This document shows positions 36,617 through 46,544 of a stretch of DNA of 64,000 nt, in pieces. Position numbers and translations under genes: made by a program. Every line of letters begins with the position of its first letter. Position 1 is the stretch's first letter. This DNA is from Methanococcoides sp052057775. GTDB lineage: Archaea; Halobacteriota; Methanosarcinia; Methanosarcinales; Methanosarcinaceae. The notes beneath the pieces are model-generated. The model searched no databases and was not told the origin of the DNA. It saw nothing but the letters and a program-made list of their open reading frames with translations. The stretch lies in NCBI RefSeq assembly GCF_052057775.1, contig NZ_CP195121.1:1302001-1366000 (forward strand). Reading direction: 5' to 3'.

Positions 36617-39600
36617 ATGAATGTAAAAAATTTGCTCATCTCTATGGGGATCGTTCTATTGATATTGTGTTCTGCTGGAGGTGTCTATGCTACTGGTATA
36701 GATACTCAAGAAGATCTTTCAATTAAAAGTGTTCGGGATGTGAGGTCTGTTTCTATGGTAGATACAGACTCCTATCTGGGAGACTTTAAACCAGCTACAG
36801 ATGCCCAAAAGAAAATGAGCAGTGATCTAGTTGAGCTGGTTAATGAGGACAAAAGCGGTCAGGTACAGGTACAAGTTCCAAATGGTTTTAGCTCTGCCAA
36901 CTATATTTCCAGGACTGTTGATTACCAGATCTCTGATGATCTTGTTTATGTCTATATATATCTAAATCCATCATCTGACTTTGGTACTGTTGAGCCATAT
37001 GTATGGGAGATAACGGGTACTGATAGTAAAAATAACATTATGGTTGCATGGGTAGAGGTTAGCGATCTGGAAGAACTGGCAAATATTGGATCAGTACGCA
37101 CTATAAGAACGGTCATGCCACCAGTGACGAGGGAAGGATCGGTTGTTACTGAGGGTGATTCCATCCACAGGACTGACATCGTCAGGGCAGACTACTCACA
37201 AGATGGATCCGGCATAAAGATTGGTGTCATTTCAGACGGTGTAGATAGTCTGGCAATTTCTCAGAGCACCGGTGATCTTCCTACCAATGTAATTGTTCTG
37301 AGCAACGAAATTGGGGGTGATGAAGGGACTGCCATGCTCGAGATAATACATGACATGGCACCGGGTGCTGAACTTTATTTTCATGATATGGGAAACGATG
37401 TATTAGCATTTAATTCTGCCATTGATTCACTTGTGGACGAAGGATGTACTGTGATCGTTGATGATATTGGATGGATTCTTGAACCATTCTTTGAGGATGG
37501 AGTTGTTGCATCGCATGTTGCTCAGGTGATAGAAGACAATGAATTAGTTTATGTATCCTCTGCTGGAAATTCTGCCGATAATCATTATCAGGGATTGTAT
37601 TATGACAATGTTAATTCTCCCGGGCAGCACGATTTTAGCAGTGGAACAGATACATTTACTGATCTTTATGTTGATATTGAACCTTCTGCATCCGTCATCG
37701 TTATTCTTCAATGGGATGATGAATTTGGTTCTTCCGATAATGATTATGATCTTTACCTCGTGGATTATTATTCTGATGAAGTTCTGGGATATAGTGTAAT
37801 CACTCAAGATGGAAATGGTGATCCTCTTGAAGGGTTTTACTATGAAAATGATGGTTATGACACCAGGGAGGCCAAAGTTATTGTGGAGAGATATTCTGGA
37901 GATGCAAAGATCCTTGAACTTTATATCTACGGGGTTTCTCTTTACACAGATAATCTCAATTCTGATGATTCTATATTTGGTCATCCTGCAGTACCTGACG
38001 TTATAGCAGTGGGCGCTATAAGTGCCGGTGATCCCGGTAATGATGACATCGAATACTTTTCGTCACAGGGGCCAGTTACGATAAGCTACCCCTCAGAAGT
38101 GTTACGTCAAAAACCCGATGTAGTAGGAATTGATGGTGTATCTGTAACTGGAGTAGGTTTTGTAACCCCTTTCTATGGTACAAGTGCTTCTGCACCGCAT
38201 GTCGCAGCAATTGCAGCTCAGGTATGGTCTGCATATCCTGATATGACTGCTTCTGATGTTCGGGAAGTTCTGCGCTCTTCTACAGTAGATTGTGGGGATC
38301 AGGGATTTGATTATGTATATGGTAACGGGCTGGTCAATGCATTGAATGCTTATATTTTATCAGATACATTTGACCCAGAAGTTATCATCGATCCTGTAAC
38401 AAGTCCAACCAATGTTACCACTCAGACCATCGCAGGAACTGTCACAGAACTTAACCTTGATTCAGTTACAGTCAATAGTGTGGATGCAACAGTTACAGGT
38501 AATAGCTATTCTGCAACAATTGATCTTTCTGAAGGCGAGAATGTAATTACGGTAATTGCAACAGACATTGCTGGCAACGTTGGAAACAACACTACTTCAA
38601 TATTTGTTGATACAGTTGATCCAGAGGTTACTATTGATGCTGTAACAACTCCAACCAATGTTACCACTCAGACGATCACAGGAACTTTCATAGATCCTAA
38701 CCTTGATTCAGTTACAGTCAATGGCGTAGCTGCAACAGTTGCCGGTGATGGCTATTCTGCAACAATTGATCTTTCTGAAGGCGAGAATGTAATTACGGTA
38801 ATTGCAACAGACATTGCTGGCAACGTTGGAAACAACACTACTTCAATATTTGTTGATACAGTTGATCCAGAGGTTACTATTGATGCTGTAACAACTCCAA
38901 CCAATGATAGTACCCAGACGATCACAGGAACTTTCATAGATCTTAACCTTGATTCAGTTACAGTCAATGGCGTAGCTGCAACAGTTGTCGTTGATGGCTA
39001 TTCTGCAACAATTGATCTTTCTGAAGGCGAGAATGTAATTACGGTAATTGCAACAGACATTGCTGGCAACGTTGGAAACAACACTACTTCAATATTTGTT
39101 GATACAGTTGATCCAGAGGTTACTATTGATGCTGTAACAACTCCAACCAATGATAGTACCCAGACGATCACAGGAACTTTCATAGATCTTAACCTTGATT
39201 CAGTTACAGTCAATGGCGTAGCTGCAACAGTTGTCGTTGATGGCTATTCTGCAACAATTGATCTGTCTGAAGGCGAGAATGTAATTACGGTAATTGCAAC
39301 AGACATTGCTGGCAACGTTGGAAACAACACAACTTCCATACTGCTGGATACAATTGATCCAACAATCAGTATCGACAGCATTACAGGCACATATGTTGTG
39401 GATGAAGTGGTGTATACTAATTCGACCATCAATGTTAATGCAACAGCATCAGGAACTCCAGGAGATGTGAATTCAGTTGAGTACACACTCGGTTCTGTAC
39501 TTACAAACTATGAGAGGAGCATGAATGCAGAACTGATCAATGGTAACTGGACAGCAACATTCGACTTTTCATCAATACCTGATGATGGTCACTACACGCT

Positions 39601-41335
39601 TACTGCAAATACCATCGATAATGCAATGAATTCGAAATCTATCAATTCCGATGTTTTAATATTAGTTGATCGTGTATCTCCAGAATTCTCATCAACTGTT
39701 TCCAGATATAATGAAACTCATGGAATGGTTTCTGTAATTTCTTCCGAAACTATTGCCGGATGTCCTGCAGTTGAAGTAAATTCAGTTGCAATTGAGGTTG
39801 TTAAGAACAGTGGTAATTGGACTGGATATTTCCAGCCGGGTACTGAACAGATGTTCAATGTTACTGTAAAAGGTACCGATATTGCAGGCAACATTGGTTC
39901 TAGCATTTCTACAGCCTTTATGGAAACAATTGAATTCACAAACGGATCTGGATCATTCAATAGTAGCAATTTTGGTACGATCATTACTTTCAACACCACA
40001 ATTGATACTATTGGATGTATAATTGTGACAGAAAGCGAGGAACCAATGGCCAATCTGACAGATGATTCTGTAGGACTTTACTTCATAAATGTAGAACTCG
40101 ATGGCAGTCTTTCAGAAAATATGTCTGGTGCCATGATTGCAATACCGATAAGTTCAGTTACTCTGTTTGATGGAATTAGCAAAGAAGACGTTTCCATACG
40201 TTATTACAACGAAACGGAAGACCTTTGGGAGATCTGTCCAACTTCTATAGATATTGTTAATGATGAAGAATGCTGGATCACATATGTGGATCATTTCTCA
40301 ACTTATGGGGTTATTGTAACTGACACAATAGCTCCTGTAATGGATAATGTATCTCCTGTAAGTGGGACTATATTTGCTAAAGATACTACTTCCGTTGATA
40401 TCCGGTTCAATTATAGTGATGAGCAAACTGGTATTAACGTCAGTTCAATTGTCTTTGAATTGGATGATGTTGTAATTGCTGATGATTCGCTGGAGATTAC
40501 AAGCAGTTATGCTTCCTATAATGCTACAGACTTAATTTCTGGAAGTTTCACTGCTTTAGTAACAGTTGTTGATAATGCCGGCAATTCTGCAGTTTTTAGC
40601 ACATCATTCTCAATAGCATCTGATAGTACAACCAGATCAGGAAGTGGTGGCTCTTCTGGTGGTGGCGGTGGAAGTGGAGCAACCGGCGAGTCCTTCGAGA
40701 ACATCGCATTCAAGGATGTGAAGACAGAGGACATCGTATTTGGACTTGATATCAGTTACCTCTTCGATGAAGAACAGAATGCAATTTAGTATATCAACTT
40801 CTCTGCATTGAGAACTTACGGAAAGATTTCGACGACTATTGAAGTGCTTAAGGACAGATCTACAATGGTTGAAGAAAGTGCTCCTGGACTTGTCTATAGC
40901 AACCTTAACATCTGGGTTGGTAAATCAGGATTTGCTACTGAAGATAATATTGCTGACCCTGTAATAGTTTTCCGTGTAGCAAAAGTCTGGTTGACAGAGA
41001 ATTGTATTGATGAGAATTCAATATCACTCTATCGATATAGTGGGGGTAAATGGAATGCTCTTAATACCGGGAAGATTTGTGAAGATGATTCATACGTCTA
41101 CTTCGAAGCAGAAACTCCAGGTTTCTCACCATTTGCTATTGCAGCAGATGTTGATGATGGGGCTGTAACAGACAATACTGATCCAGCGGAAGAGGTTTAT
41201 GACTCTGGCAATGATATGGTTTTGTCATATGAGGAACTTCCTGTAAGTGAATCAAAAAGCATCCCTGGAATTTCCATGGTCACATCCGTGTGCATCCTGA
41301 TATTTGCTTGCCTGTTCAGGAAAAGGAAGAACTGA
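36617..41335 (+). CDS. giant secreted subtilisin-like protein with Ig-like repeats, in-frame UAG and C-terminal anchor
   Basis: A signal peptide (LLISMGIVLLILCSAGGVYA) leads to a subtilase-like domain: VISDGVD (Asp207), DEGTAMLEIIHDMAPGAEL where HGTHVA is expected, and GTSASAPHVAAIAAQ (Ser523). The usual His is not at its place, so it may be an acid-type or S53-like triad. Then come four 82-aa Ig-like repeats (38372-39355) and further Ig-like units, a Gly/Ser linker (SGGGGGS) and a PGF-pre-PGF-type domain. A TAG at 40787-40789 falls inside that last domain, and the frame continues with INFSALRTYGKISTTIEVLK, NIWVGKSGFA and TPGFSPFAI. The end is PGI, a hydrophobic helix and RKRKN, like an archaeosortase signal. 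Full length 1,573 codons including the stop. It would be surface-attached. Confidence 0.8.
38372..39355 (+). repeat. four tandem 246-bp repeats in the protease gene
   Basis: Units begin at 38372, 38618, 38864 and 39110, each exactly 246 bp (82 codons), starting with Asp-Pro-Glu-Val. Units 3 and 4 are nearly identical in DNA, unit 2 differs slightly, and unit 1 differs most in its first half. Each codes one Ig-like domain ending in GNVGNNTTS, with N-glycosylation sequons NNT and NVT. Confidence 0.95.
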
Positions 41336-41532
41336 GTTTCTTCCTTTTTTTCTTCTTTTTGAATTGAAATATCATTTCAATCACGAAATAACAGAAATGT
41401 TATTGGCCAAATATCTAATCTCTTCCTGGTATGGTCATTGAGATTAAATGGCTTATCAGCACTAGCATTCGCTTCATGTGATGAAAATCCCTTTTGAAAG
41501 ACACTTGTTTATTTTTAATGTATAAATCTTCT
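41336..41532. other. gap between the protease gene and repeat copy 3
   Basis: A T-rich stretch follows the stop at once (41,340-41,360) and probably terminates transcription. I see no gene here. Confidence 0.4.
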
Positions 41533-41562
41533 CGACGGCTATGGAGTACGGGGTTGTAAGCC
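41533..41562 (+). repeat. att-like direct repeat, copy 3
   Basis: Thirty bases identical to 30815-30844: the last seven bases of tRNA-Thr and 23 downstream bases including the GGGG/CCCC-type hairpin (one C is changed just after). It marks the right border of the island. Confidence 0.75.
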
Positions 41563-41896
41563 ACTTGTTATTTTTATTTATCTTATACTACTTTGAGTTC
41601 AAATCTTACTCCCTGCACATGGAATAGGGGATATGGGTAACTCAGAAAAATGCAACTTTATGTTTTTATGTAGTAAGTAGGTTTTAGGAGATAATATGGT
41701 AGCAACCAGGCAAAAGTATTCATTCTGATCTCACATCATCCAGTCACCCTCCCAAAAAGATAGAAAAATAACTATCTGCTTTGAACAAAAAATAACACCT
41801 TTTTACTCATCTATCGAATAGATATATGTGCAACTTCCTCTTATACTAATCTTGTTCAAATCTATTTGATGCCTCATCATCACAAGGAGAAATAAC
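41563..41896. other. leader region of hgcA
   Basis: No intact gene. A ten-codon ORF (41696-41728) with a good AGGAG site begins MVATRQKYSF and stops, probably the stump of a truncated gene. TATA-like sequences at 41821-41828 (GATATATG) and 41840-41848 (CTTATACTA) could drive hgcA, giving leaders of about 25-50 nt. Confidence 0.4.
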
Positions 41897-42985
41897 ATGA
41901 ATAATGACAGGGATACAGGTTCATGCTGCTCATCTGATAGCGGAACGGACACATCCTGTTTCATCACAATGGTAGATCTGGACCGAAACATCTCTCCTCC
42001 TGAGATCCGCAAGACCGCAAGTGTGATCACTTTCAGTGACAGGTTTGATCATTTTCTTGGGCGGTGTGGTGTCAAACGAGAAGAACACATTGTAAGTCCG
42101 GGAATCTATAAACTGGGAAACCCTACTCCGGATTCTTCTGTCTTTGTCTCGGCGAATTATACACTCAGTTTCGATGCACTCCGCAGTTCACTTGCAGGTA
42201 TCGACTGTTATATCCTTGTCATAGATACCAAAGGTATCAACGTCTGGTGTGCTGCCGGCAAAGGAACATTCGGTACTGATGAAATAATCTATCGCATCAA
42301 ATGGTCAGGACTTGACAAGATCATCAACCATCGAAATCTCATTTTACCACAACTCAGTGCACCGGGAGTCTCTGCACATGCTGTCAAACGCAGGTCTGGT
42401 TTTAAGGTCGAATACGGACCTGTTCGTGCCGAAGACCTTCCGCAATATCTCAGGACTCATACCGCAACAGCTGAAATGCGCAGGGTCCGATTCACATTCA
42501 TGGACAGGCTGGTGTTAACTCCTGTGGAATTGGTTCATGTAATCAAACCAACATTACTTGCTGCAATCATCCTCTACTTGTTAGTAGGTCCTTTTGCAGT
42601 ACTCATTGCGGTCGTCACAGCATTCACAGGAACCGTACTGTTCCCTGTTCTGCTTCCTTTCATTCCGACACACGACCTCAGTACAAAGGGACTGATACTG
42701 GGAGGAATTGTAACGATTCCATTTGCATTCGTTGTTGCAACGAATTCTATGATTAACTCTGCGATGTCACCCCTGGAGAATATACTTGCAGCATTGTCCG
42801 CTTTCCTCATACCGACCGCAGTGATTGCATATCTTGCCCTTAATTTTACAGGATGTACAACCTACACTTCAAGAACCGGTGTCAAAAAAGAGATATTCAG
42901 ATATGTACCGTTCATGGCAATTATGGGAGGTATGGGACTACTTTTTCTTATCATTCTGTTTATCACTTTAATGGAGGTGATCTGA
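41897..42985 (+). CDS. hgcA: mercury methylation corrinoid protein HgcA
   Basis: HgcA transfers a methyl group from a corrinoid to Hg(II). The N-terminal cobalamin-binding domain contains VSANYTLSFDALRSSLAG and the diagnostic cap-helix motif NVWCAAGKGTF (Asn115-Lys122), in which Cys118 is the lower cobalt ligand. Residues about 200-362 form five membrane helices (PTLLAAIILYLLVGPFAVLI and others). The N-terminus has extra cysteines (GSCCSSD, TSCFIT). AAGGAGA lies six bases before the ATG. The stop overlaps the hgcB start (TGATG). The cap-helix motif is specific to mercury methylators and separates it from the related acetyl-CoA pathway corrinoid protein. Confidence 0.95.
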   Translation: MNNDRDTGSCCSSDSGTDTSCFITMVDLDRNISPPEIRKTASVITFSDRFDHFLGRCGVKREEHIVSPGIYKLGNPTPDSSVFVSANYTLSFDALRSSLAGIDCYILVIDTKGINVWCAAGKGTFGTDEIIYRIKWSGLDKIINHRNLILPQLSAPGVSAHAVKRRSGFKVEYGPVRAEDLPQYLRTHTATAEMRRVRFTFMDRLVLTPVELVHVIKPTLLAAIILYLLVGPFAVLIAVVTAFTGTVLFPVLLPFIPTHDLSTKGLILGGIVTIPFAFVVATNSMINSAMSPLENILAALSAFLIPTAVIAYLALNFTGCTTYTSRTGVKKEIFRYVPFMAIMGGMGLLFLIILFITLMEVI

Positions 42986-43284
42986 TGTTCAACTCATATC
43001 TTGAGAACACCCTTCAATATTATCCTGAGAAATGCATCAATTGCCTCATGTGTACACAGGTCTGTCCTCATGGAGTGTTTACCGAAGGAAAGGAACACGT
43101 AGAACTCAAAAGTCCTGCTTCATGTATGGAATGTGGAGCTTGTGCAGGCAATTGTCCTGTGCAGGCAATTGAAGTAGAGAGTGGTGTGGGATGTGCGTGG
43201 GCAATGATTAGTGCAGCACTCAGAGGTAAGGATATGGATAGTGATGCGTGTTGTTGTGGTGAGGACGATGGGTGCTGCCAATGA
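42985..43284 (+). CDS. hgcB: mercury methylation ferredoxin HgcB
   Basis: HgcB is a two-cluster ferredoxin thought to reduce the HgcA corrinoid. CINCLMCTQVCPHGVF and CMECGACAGNCPVQAI hold two 4Fe-4S clusters. GVGCAWAM provides the extra conserved cysteine typical of HgcB, and the C-terminus has a cysteine cluster (DACCCGEDDGCC), where homologues have a Cys pair that may bind Hg. It starts at 42985 (99 aa) after GGAGGTGA inside the end of hgcA; the longer frame upstream overlaps hgcA and is not used. A further small ORF overlaps its stop by four bases. Confidence 0.95.
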   Translation: MFNSYLENTLQYYPEKCINCLMCTQVCPHGVFTEGKEHVELKSPASCMECGACAGNCPVQAIEVESGVGCAWAMISAALRGKDMDSDACCCGEDDGCCQ

Positions 43285-43427
43285 AGATATACAGGGATGC
43301 AGGTCTTCAATACATTATGGGAATGATAAGAGAGGTTTATCATAAGAGGGTTTTTCCATTGTACATGACTTATACAAATGGGGTGGCAAACGCTTCACCA
43401 GAACTGACAAGCATATTTAATCCTTAA
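43281..43427 (+). CDS. small ORF coupled to hgcB
   Basis: A 48-codon ORF starts with ATG inside the hgcB stop (ATGA overlap), which usually means translational coupling. The product begins MKIYRDAGLQYIMGMIREVY and is amphipathic at first, then polar. I do not recognise a family. It may be a real third product of the operon or the remnant of a longer gene cut off by rearrangement. Confidence 0.4.
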   Translation: MKIYRDAGLQYIMGMIREVYHKRVFPLYMTYTNGVANASPELTSIFNP

Positions 43428-43499
43428 AGAAATTCGATATTTATCCCGCTTCCTATTCCCCGTATTTAGGATATGCACATTTGAAAACCATGCTGATAT

Positions 43500-43655
43500 A
43501 TGGTATCATCTGAAATTGATTTCAACTATCCCACTCAGGCGTACGCAGTAACCAGAGCAAAAGAAGAATTAATTATTTACAGTCAAAAAGATTCTGAAAG
43601 CAAGTTTCTTGAAGAGATAAAGAATCATATAATTCTTAAGGAATTACGAAAATAA
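43500..43655 (+). pseudogene. C-terminal fragment of a UvrD/Rep-type helicase
   Basis: The ORF reads AYAVTRAKEELIIYSQ followed by SKFLEEIKNHIILKELRK and a stop. This matches motif VI (VAxTRA) and the SRFLxEI tail of superfamily I helicases; everything before motif VI is missing. It is a leftover of an insertion or deletion event. Confidence 0.5.
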
Positions 43656-44355
43656 ATTCACTTCAATCTTGATTTTCAATTTATGAATTTCGTTATTAAG
43701 CGATGTATTTCCCTTCCTATGGGGGTATAAGTTCCCCCGATGGGTTTCCATATGATTTCTGGTTCTAATGTTATCATTTTTGATTAATATTCCGGGTTCA
43801 AGTCTTACCCATTGTGCAAAAAATAATGTATGTAGTAATCCTGTTGTTCCGTCTAAATGGCAATTTCCGTTTCCTGACGGATAGGTGATTTCATGGACAA
43901 CCAATAAATCAACTCTATAGGTGGTGTTTCTCCTTTTCAAAAATGGATTCATTAAACCTGCATAACAAGGAAATGATGCAAACTTTCATCCTTGAACATG
44001 TTTGGAGATTTACTTTTCTGGACGAAAACCTTTCCATGGTTTTAATGAGGCATTCTATGGATTCAACTGTTTCTTGAGCCATCGGCACAGCCTGAAATTT
44101 TCAAATTTTTGTGTTATCTTGGTTGAGGATTTCTACAAAGCCCTTGATTCGATACTTTGTGTCCCTTATTTCTATTCAAATGTAGCACTTTGTGTTCGAA
44201 TAACATAGTTGATGGTCAACAGAACTTTATGGCAATCCCATATTATTAAAAAACTTTATATATTAGAAAATAGTACATAGGTTGCCTACTATCGTAGGGG
44301 TAAAAGGCAAACTAAAGGAACAAATACTATACTTAAATCAAAAGGAGAAACAACT
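43656..44355. other. gene-poor region with coding debris
   Basis: No intact gene can be supported. A minus-strand frame (43644-43952, 102 codons) has some protein-like segments (VVHEITYPSGNGNCHLDGTT) but no known motif, and a neighbouring frame reads differently-plausible residues, as in decayed coding DNA. CTTTATATATTA at 44261-44272 is a promoter candidate for the small ORF at 44356, followed by a leader hairpin CCTAC/GTAGG (44284-44298). Confidence 0.35.
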
Positions 44356-44499
44356 ATGGTAAATAAGATCGAAGTTAGAGTTGTATCAGCTTCACCTCTG
44401 CCACATGCATTACATGGTTTCAGGTTAAGCAACGGAACAGTTGGAAAAACCAATGCACATTCTGTTCTTGAAAACTCCGCTCGTAGAGTAATTGAGTAA
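44356..44499 (+). CDS. small conserved-looking ORF, 47 aa, with own promoter
   Basis: The ATG follows AAAGGAG at ideal spacing and a TATA box about 90 bp upstream, with a leader hairpin between. The product (MVNKIEVRVVSASPLPHALH and GKTNAHSVLENSARRVIE at the end) has no recognised motif. Good expression signals argue that it is a real small protein, or the head of a truncated gene that kept its promoter. No family assigned. Confidence 0.4.
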   Translation: MVNKIEVRVVSASPLPHALHGFRLSNGTVGKTNAHSVLENSARRVIE

Positions 44500-44595
44500 T
44501 AGTTGTCATTTATTTACAGGCATTGATATATCCTCCCGACATATCATTGCCACAACTTATTTTCAAAAACGATTAACTAAATAGATGATCCATAG

Positions 44596-45561
44596 GCCTT
44601 TTCAGGATCAACAGCGGGTTGTATTGGTCAGGACAGCTCTCAGGCTGCTACATTGACTGGGAATACTGCTGAAGGATCAAAGAAAGTTGATGTTGTTTAT
44701 CTGAGCGGTGGGGATTATGGTTACCCACAACCATTCACGATATATCCGAGGGGTCCCGGTTCTTCAAAGGTAGGTATAATCTTTGACAGTCTGGTGGAAA
44801 GAGATGAAGTTGGTATAATTCCCTGGCTGGCTGAAAGCTGGGAAATCAATTCAGATGGAACTGAATATACCTTTTATCTGCGGGAAGGTGTAAAGTGGAG
44901 CGATGGAGCACCATTTACGGCAAATGATGTTAAATTTACTTTCGATTATGAGCAGGAAAATGTACCGGTTTCAGGTGGAATTGAAGCTGGTGTTATAGAA
45001 AGTGTTCAGGTTGTGGATTCGTCTAATGTTAAATTCGTATTGACTCAGCCGGTGTCAACTTTCCTTTACAAGCTCACGAGTTTTAAGATCATACCTGAGC
45101 ACATATATGGAAATATCTCAGATCCTGTCAGTTTCCTTGAGCCGGAAGCAGTAATTGGTACTGGTCCGTTCCTTCTTGATGAATATAACCAAGAGCATGG
45201 GACATATCGTTTCGTGAGAAACAAAAATTTCTGGGGACCGGATACTGCCGTTGAATTTGTTCCGGTCAGTGATCCATTGATAGCTTTTGAACAGGGTGAG
45301 ATCGATTTCACAGGTATATCGCCTGATACTCTTGATCGTTTCACATCAGACCCTGATGTAAGGGTAGTCCACCAGCCAGCATTCTGGGGTTATCAGTTCT
45401 ATTTCAACATGAATACATGTACGGAGCTTAATGACAAAAGAATAAGACAGGCTTTTGCTTTTGCTTATGCTATTGATCTTGATGAACTGGTGGAAAAGAT
45501 CGCTAGAGGTGCGGGAAAGCCTAATACTCAACATGTTACAACTCTTCTCATTTTAAGATAA
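44596..45561 (+). pseudogene. truncated ABC transporter substrate-binding protein (peptide/nickel family 5)
   Basis: The frame shows a lipobox-like remnant (STAGC) then GSSKVGIIFDSLVERDE, WLAESWEINSDGTEYTFYLR, EGVKWSDGAPFTANDVKFTF and YAIDLDEL, which identify the DppA/OppA/NikA family. The signal peptide is missing: the frame meets a stop at 44593-44595. The protein breaks off after about 300 of the normal ~520 residues, with a non-family tail (QHVTTLLILR). No permease or ATPase genes accompany it. It is a fragment ending where the convergent gene at 45548 begins. Confidence 0.75.
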
Positions 45562-46228
45562 ACCTTTCCAATCTATCATCTTCATGGCTATAATAGAAGA
45601 AATCAACATCATATACGAGATGCCCGTATTGTTTTAACCAGTCCTCTGGAACGCGGCGGTCATTCCCAAAGACCAGAAACTTATGCAATGCGGCAGCTTT
45701 TTCCAGTAACCATACATGTTCAGAAATGACCGGGAATTTTGCTGATGGCAGATCTTTATCATCATCCATCGTAAGGTAATGTGCATAGCCAACTATTTCT
45801 TTATCATGGGACATCATACCCGAAGACTTTGGGATTCCCGGGTATTGGCCTGTAACCAGTTCTTTGGAATAAAAATCAGACATTACATCAAGTGCTTTAT
45901 TTTCGAAATCATGTGATTTTGTTGGTGTGGATGTTTTAAAATCCTCGGATTTATCTTTTGTATAGATGATGTTTTCCGGGTTGATGAAGCTCACTCGTTG
46001 AGTTTCTAAATTCACTTTTGCTTTCCAGCCATAGCCAAGCCATCCATCCATTGCATGAATTCGGTCTTTGTCATTGGTCCACCACGCGGGGTGGTTCCTT
46101 GCAGCTGGTGGTAAGGGGAAACCCAATATGCTTTCAATCTCTGAAAGATCGAGTTGAACTCGAGTTCCTTTCTGATTTCCGAGATACGTCCCTAATTCTG
46201 AATATTTGCCCATTGTATCTACCACCAT
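45548..46228 (-). CDS. DUF7662-like protein of unknown function
   Basis: The first ~80 residues match the small domain KYSELGTYLGNQKGTRVQLD...AARNHPAWWTND...GWLGYGWKAKVN, found alone or fused to nuclease-like domains in many prokaryotes. The remaining ~140 residues (VPEDWLKQYGHLVYDVDFFY and others) have no recognised fold. The start may be the Met at 46228 or the one at 46213. It overlaps the end of the truncated binding protein by 14 bp on the opposite strand. It may be part of a small mobile cargo. Confidence 0.55.
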   Translation of the reverse strand: MVVDTMGKYSELGTYLGNQKGTRVQLDLSEIESILGFPLPPAARNHPAWWTNDKDRIHAMDGWLGYGWKAKVNLETQRVSFINPENIIYTKDKSEDFKTSTPTKSHDFENKALDVMSDFYSKELVTGQYPGIPKSSGMMSHDKEIVGYAHYLTMDDDKDLPSAKFPVISEHVWLLEKAAALHKFLVFGNDRRVPEDWLKQYGHLVYDVDFFYYSHEDDRLERFILK

Positions 46229-46544
46229 ATTTGAATGAACCAGATAATAAATGAATCATTTACCGGATAAAAGATGATCACAGATCAGGCTCTTTCACTA
46301 CTCAAAGCAGATTATTTTCAGGGTAATTATGGTTATTGGTTCAAGATTTCTCGCTACAACAGCAAGAAGCTATTACAGGCTGGCAGTTCATGGTGGATCA
46401 GTTGGAAATACAAAAAAGTGAATGTTGTTTTTATAATTCTTTTTCAAGAGTATTCAGAGATCCATCATAGATCCTTTAAATTGTGAATTATTTCTGCATA
46501 CTTTTATTATCTGCCATTCTAATAAGGCGAATGAATATAAAAGA
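46229..46544. other. gap before the decayed histidine kinase
   Basis: A 70-codon frame (46274-46486) begins MITDQALSLLKADYFQGNYG without any known motif. I cannot support a gene here; the DNA is probably debris. Confidence 0.3.

Noticed and set aside
43725..43750. Fourth copy of the tRNA-Thr end (CCCCCGATGGG)
   Set aside because: Only a short match with mismatches and no downstream similarity.
43644..43952. 102-codon minus-strand ORF
   Set aside because: No motif, no ribosome site, and other frames of the same DNA look equally plausible; treated as debris.
44002..44208. 68-codon ORF, possible transposase remnant
   Set aside because: The reverse strand has transposase-like words but with stops in each frame and no DDE motif or terminal repeats; not supported.
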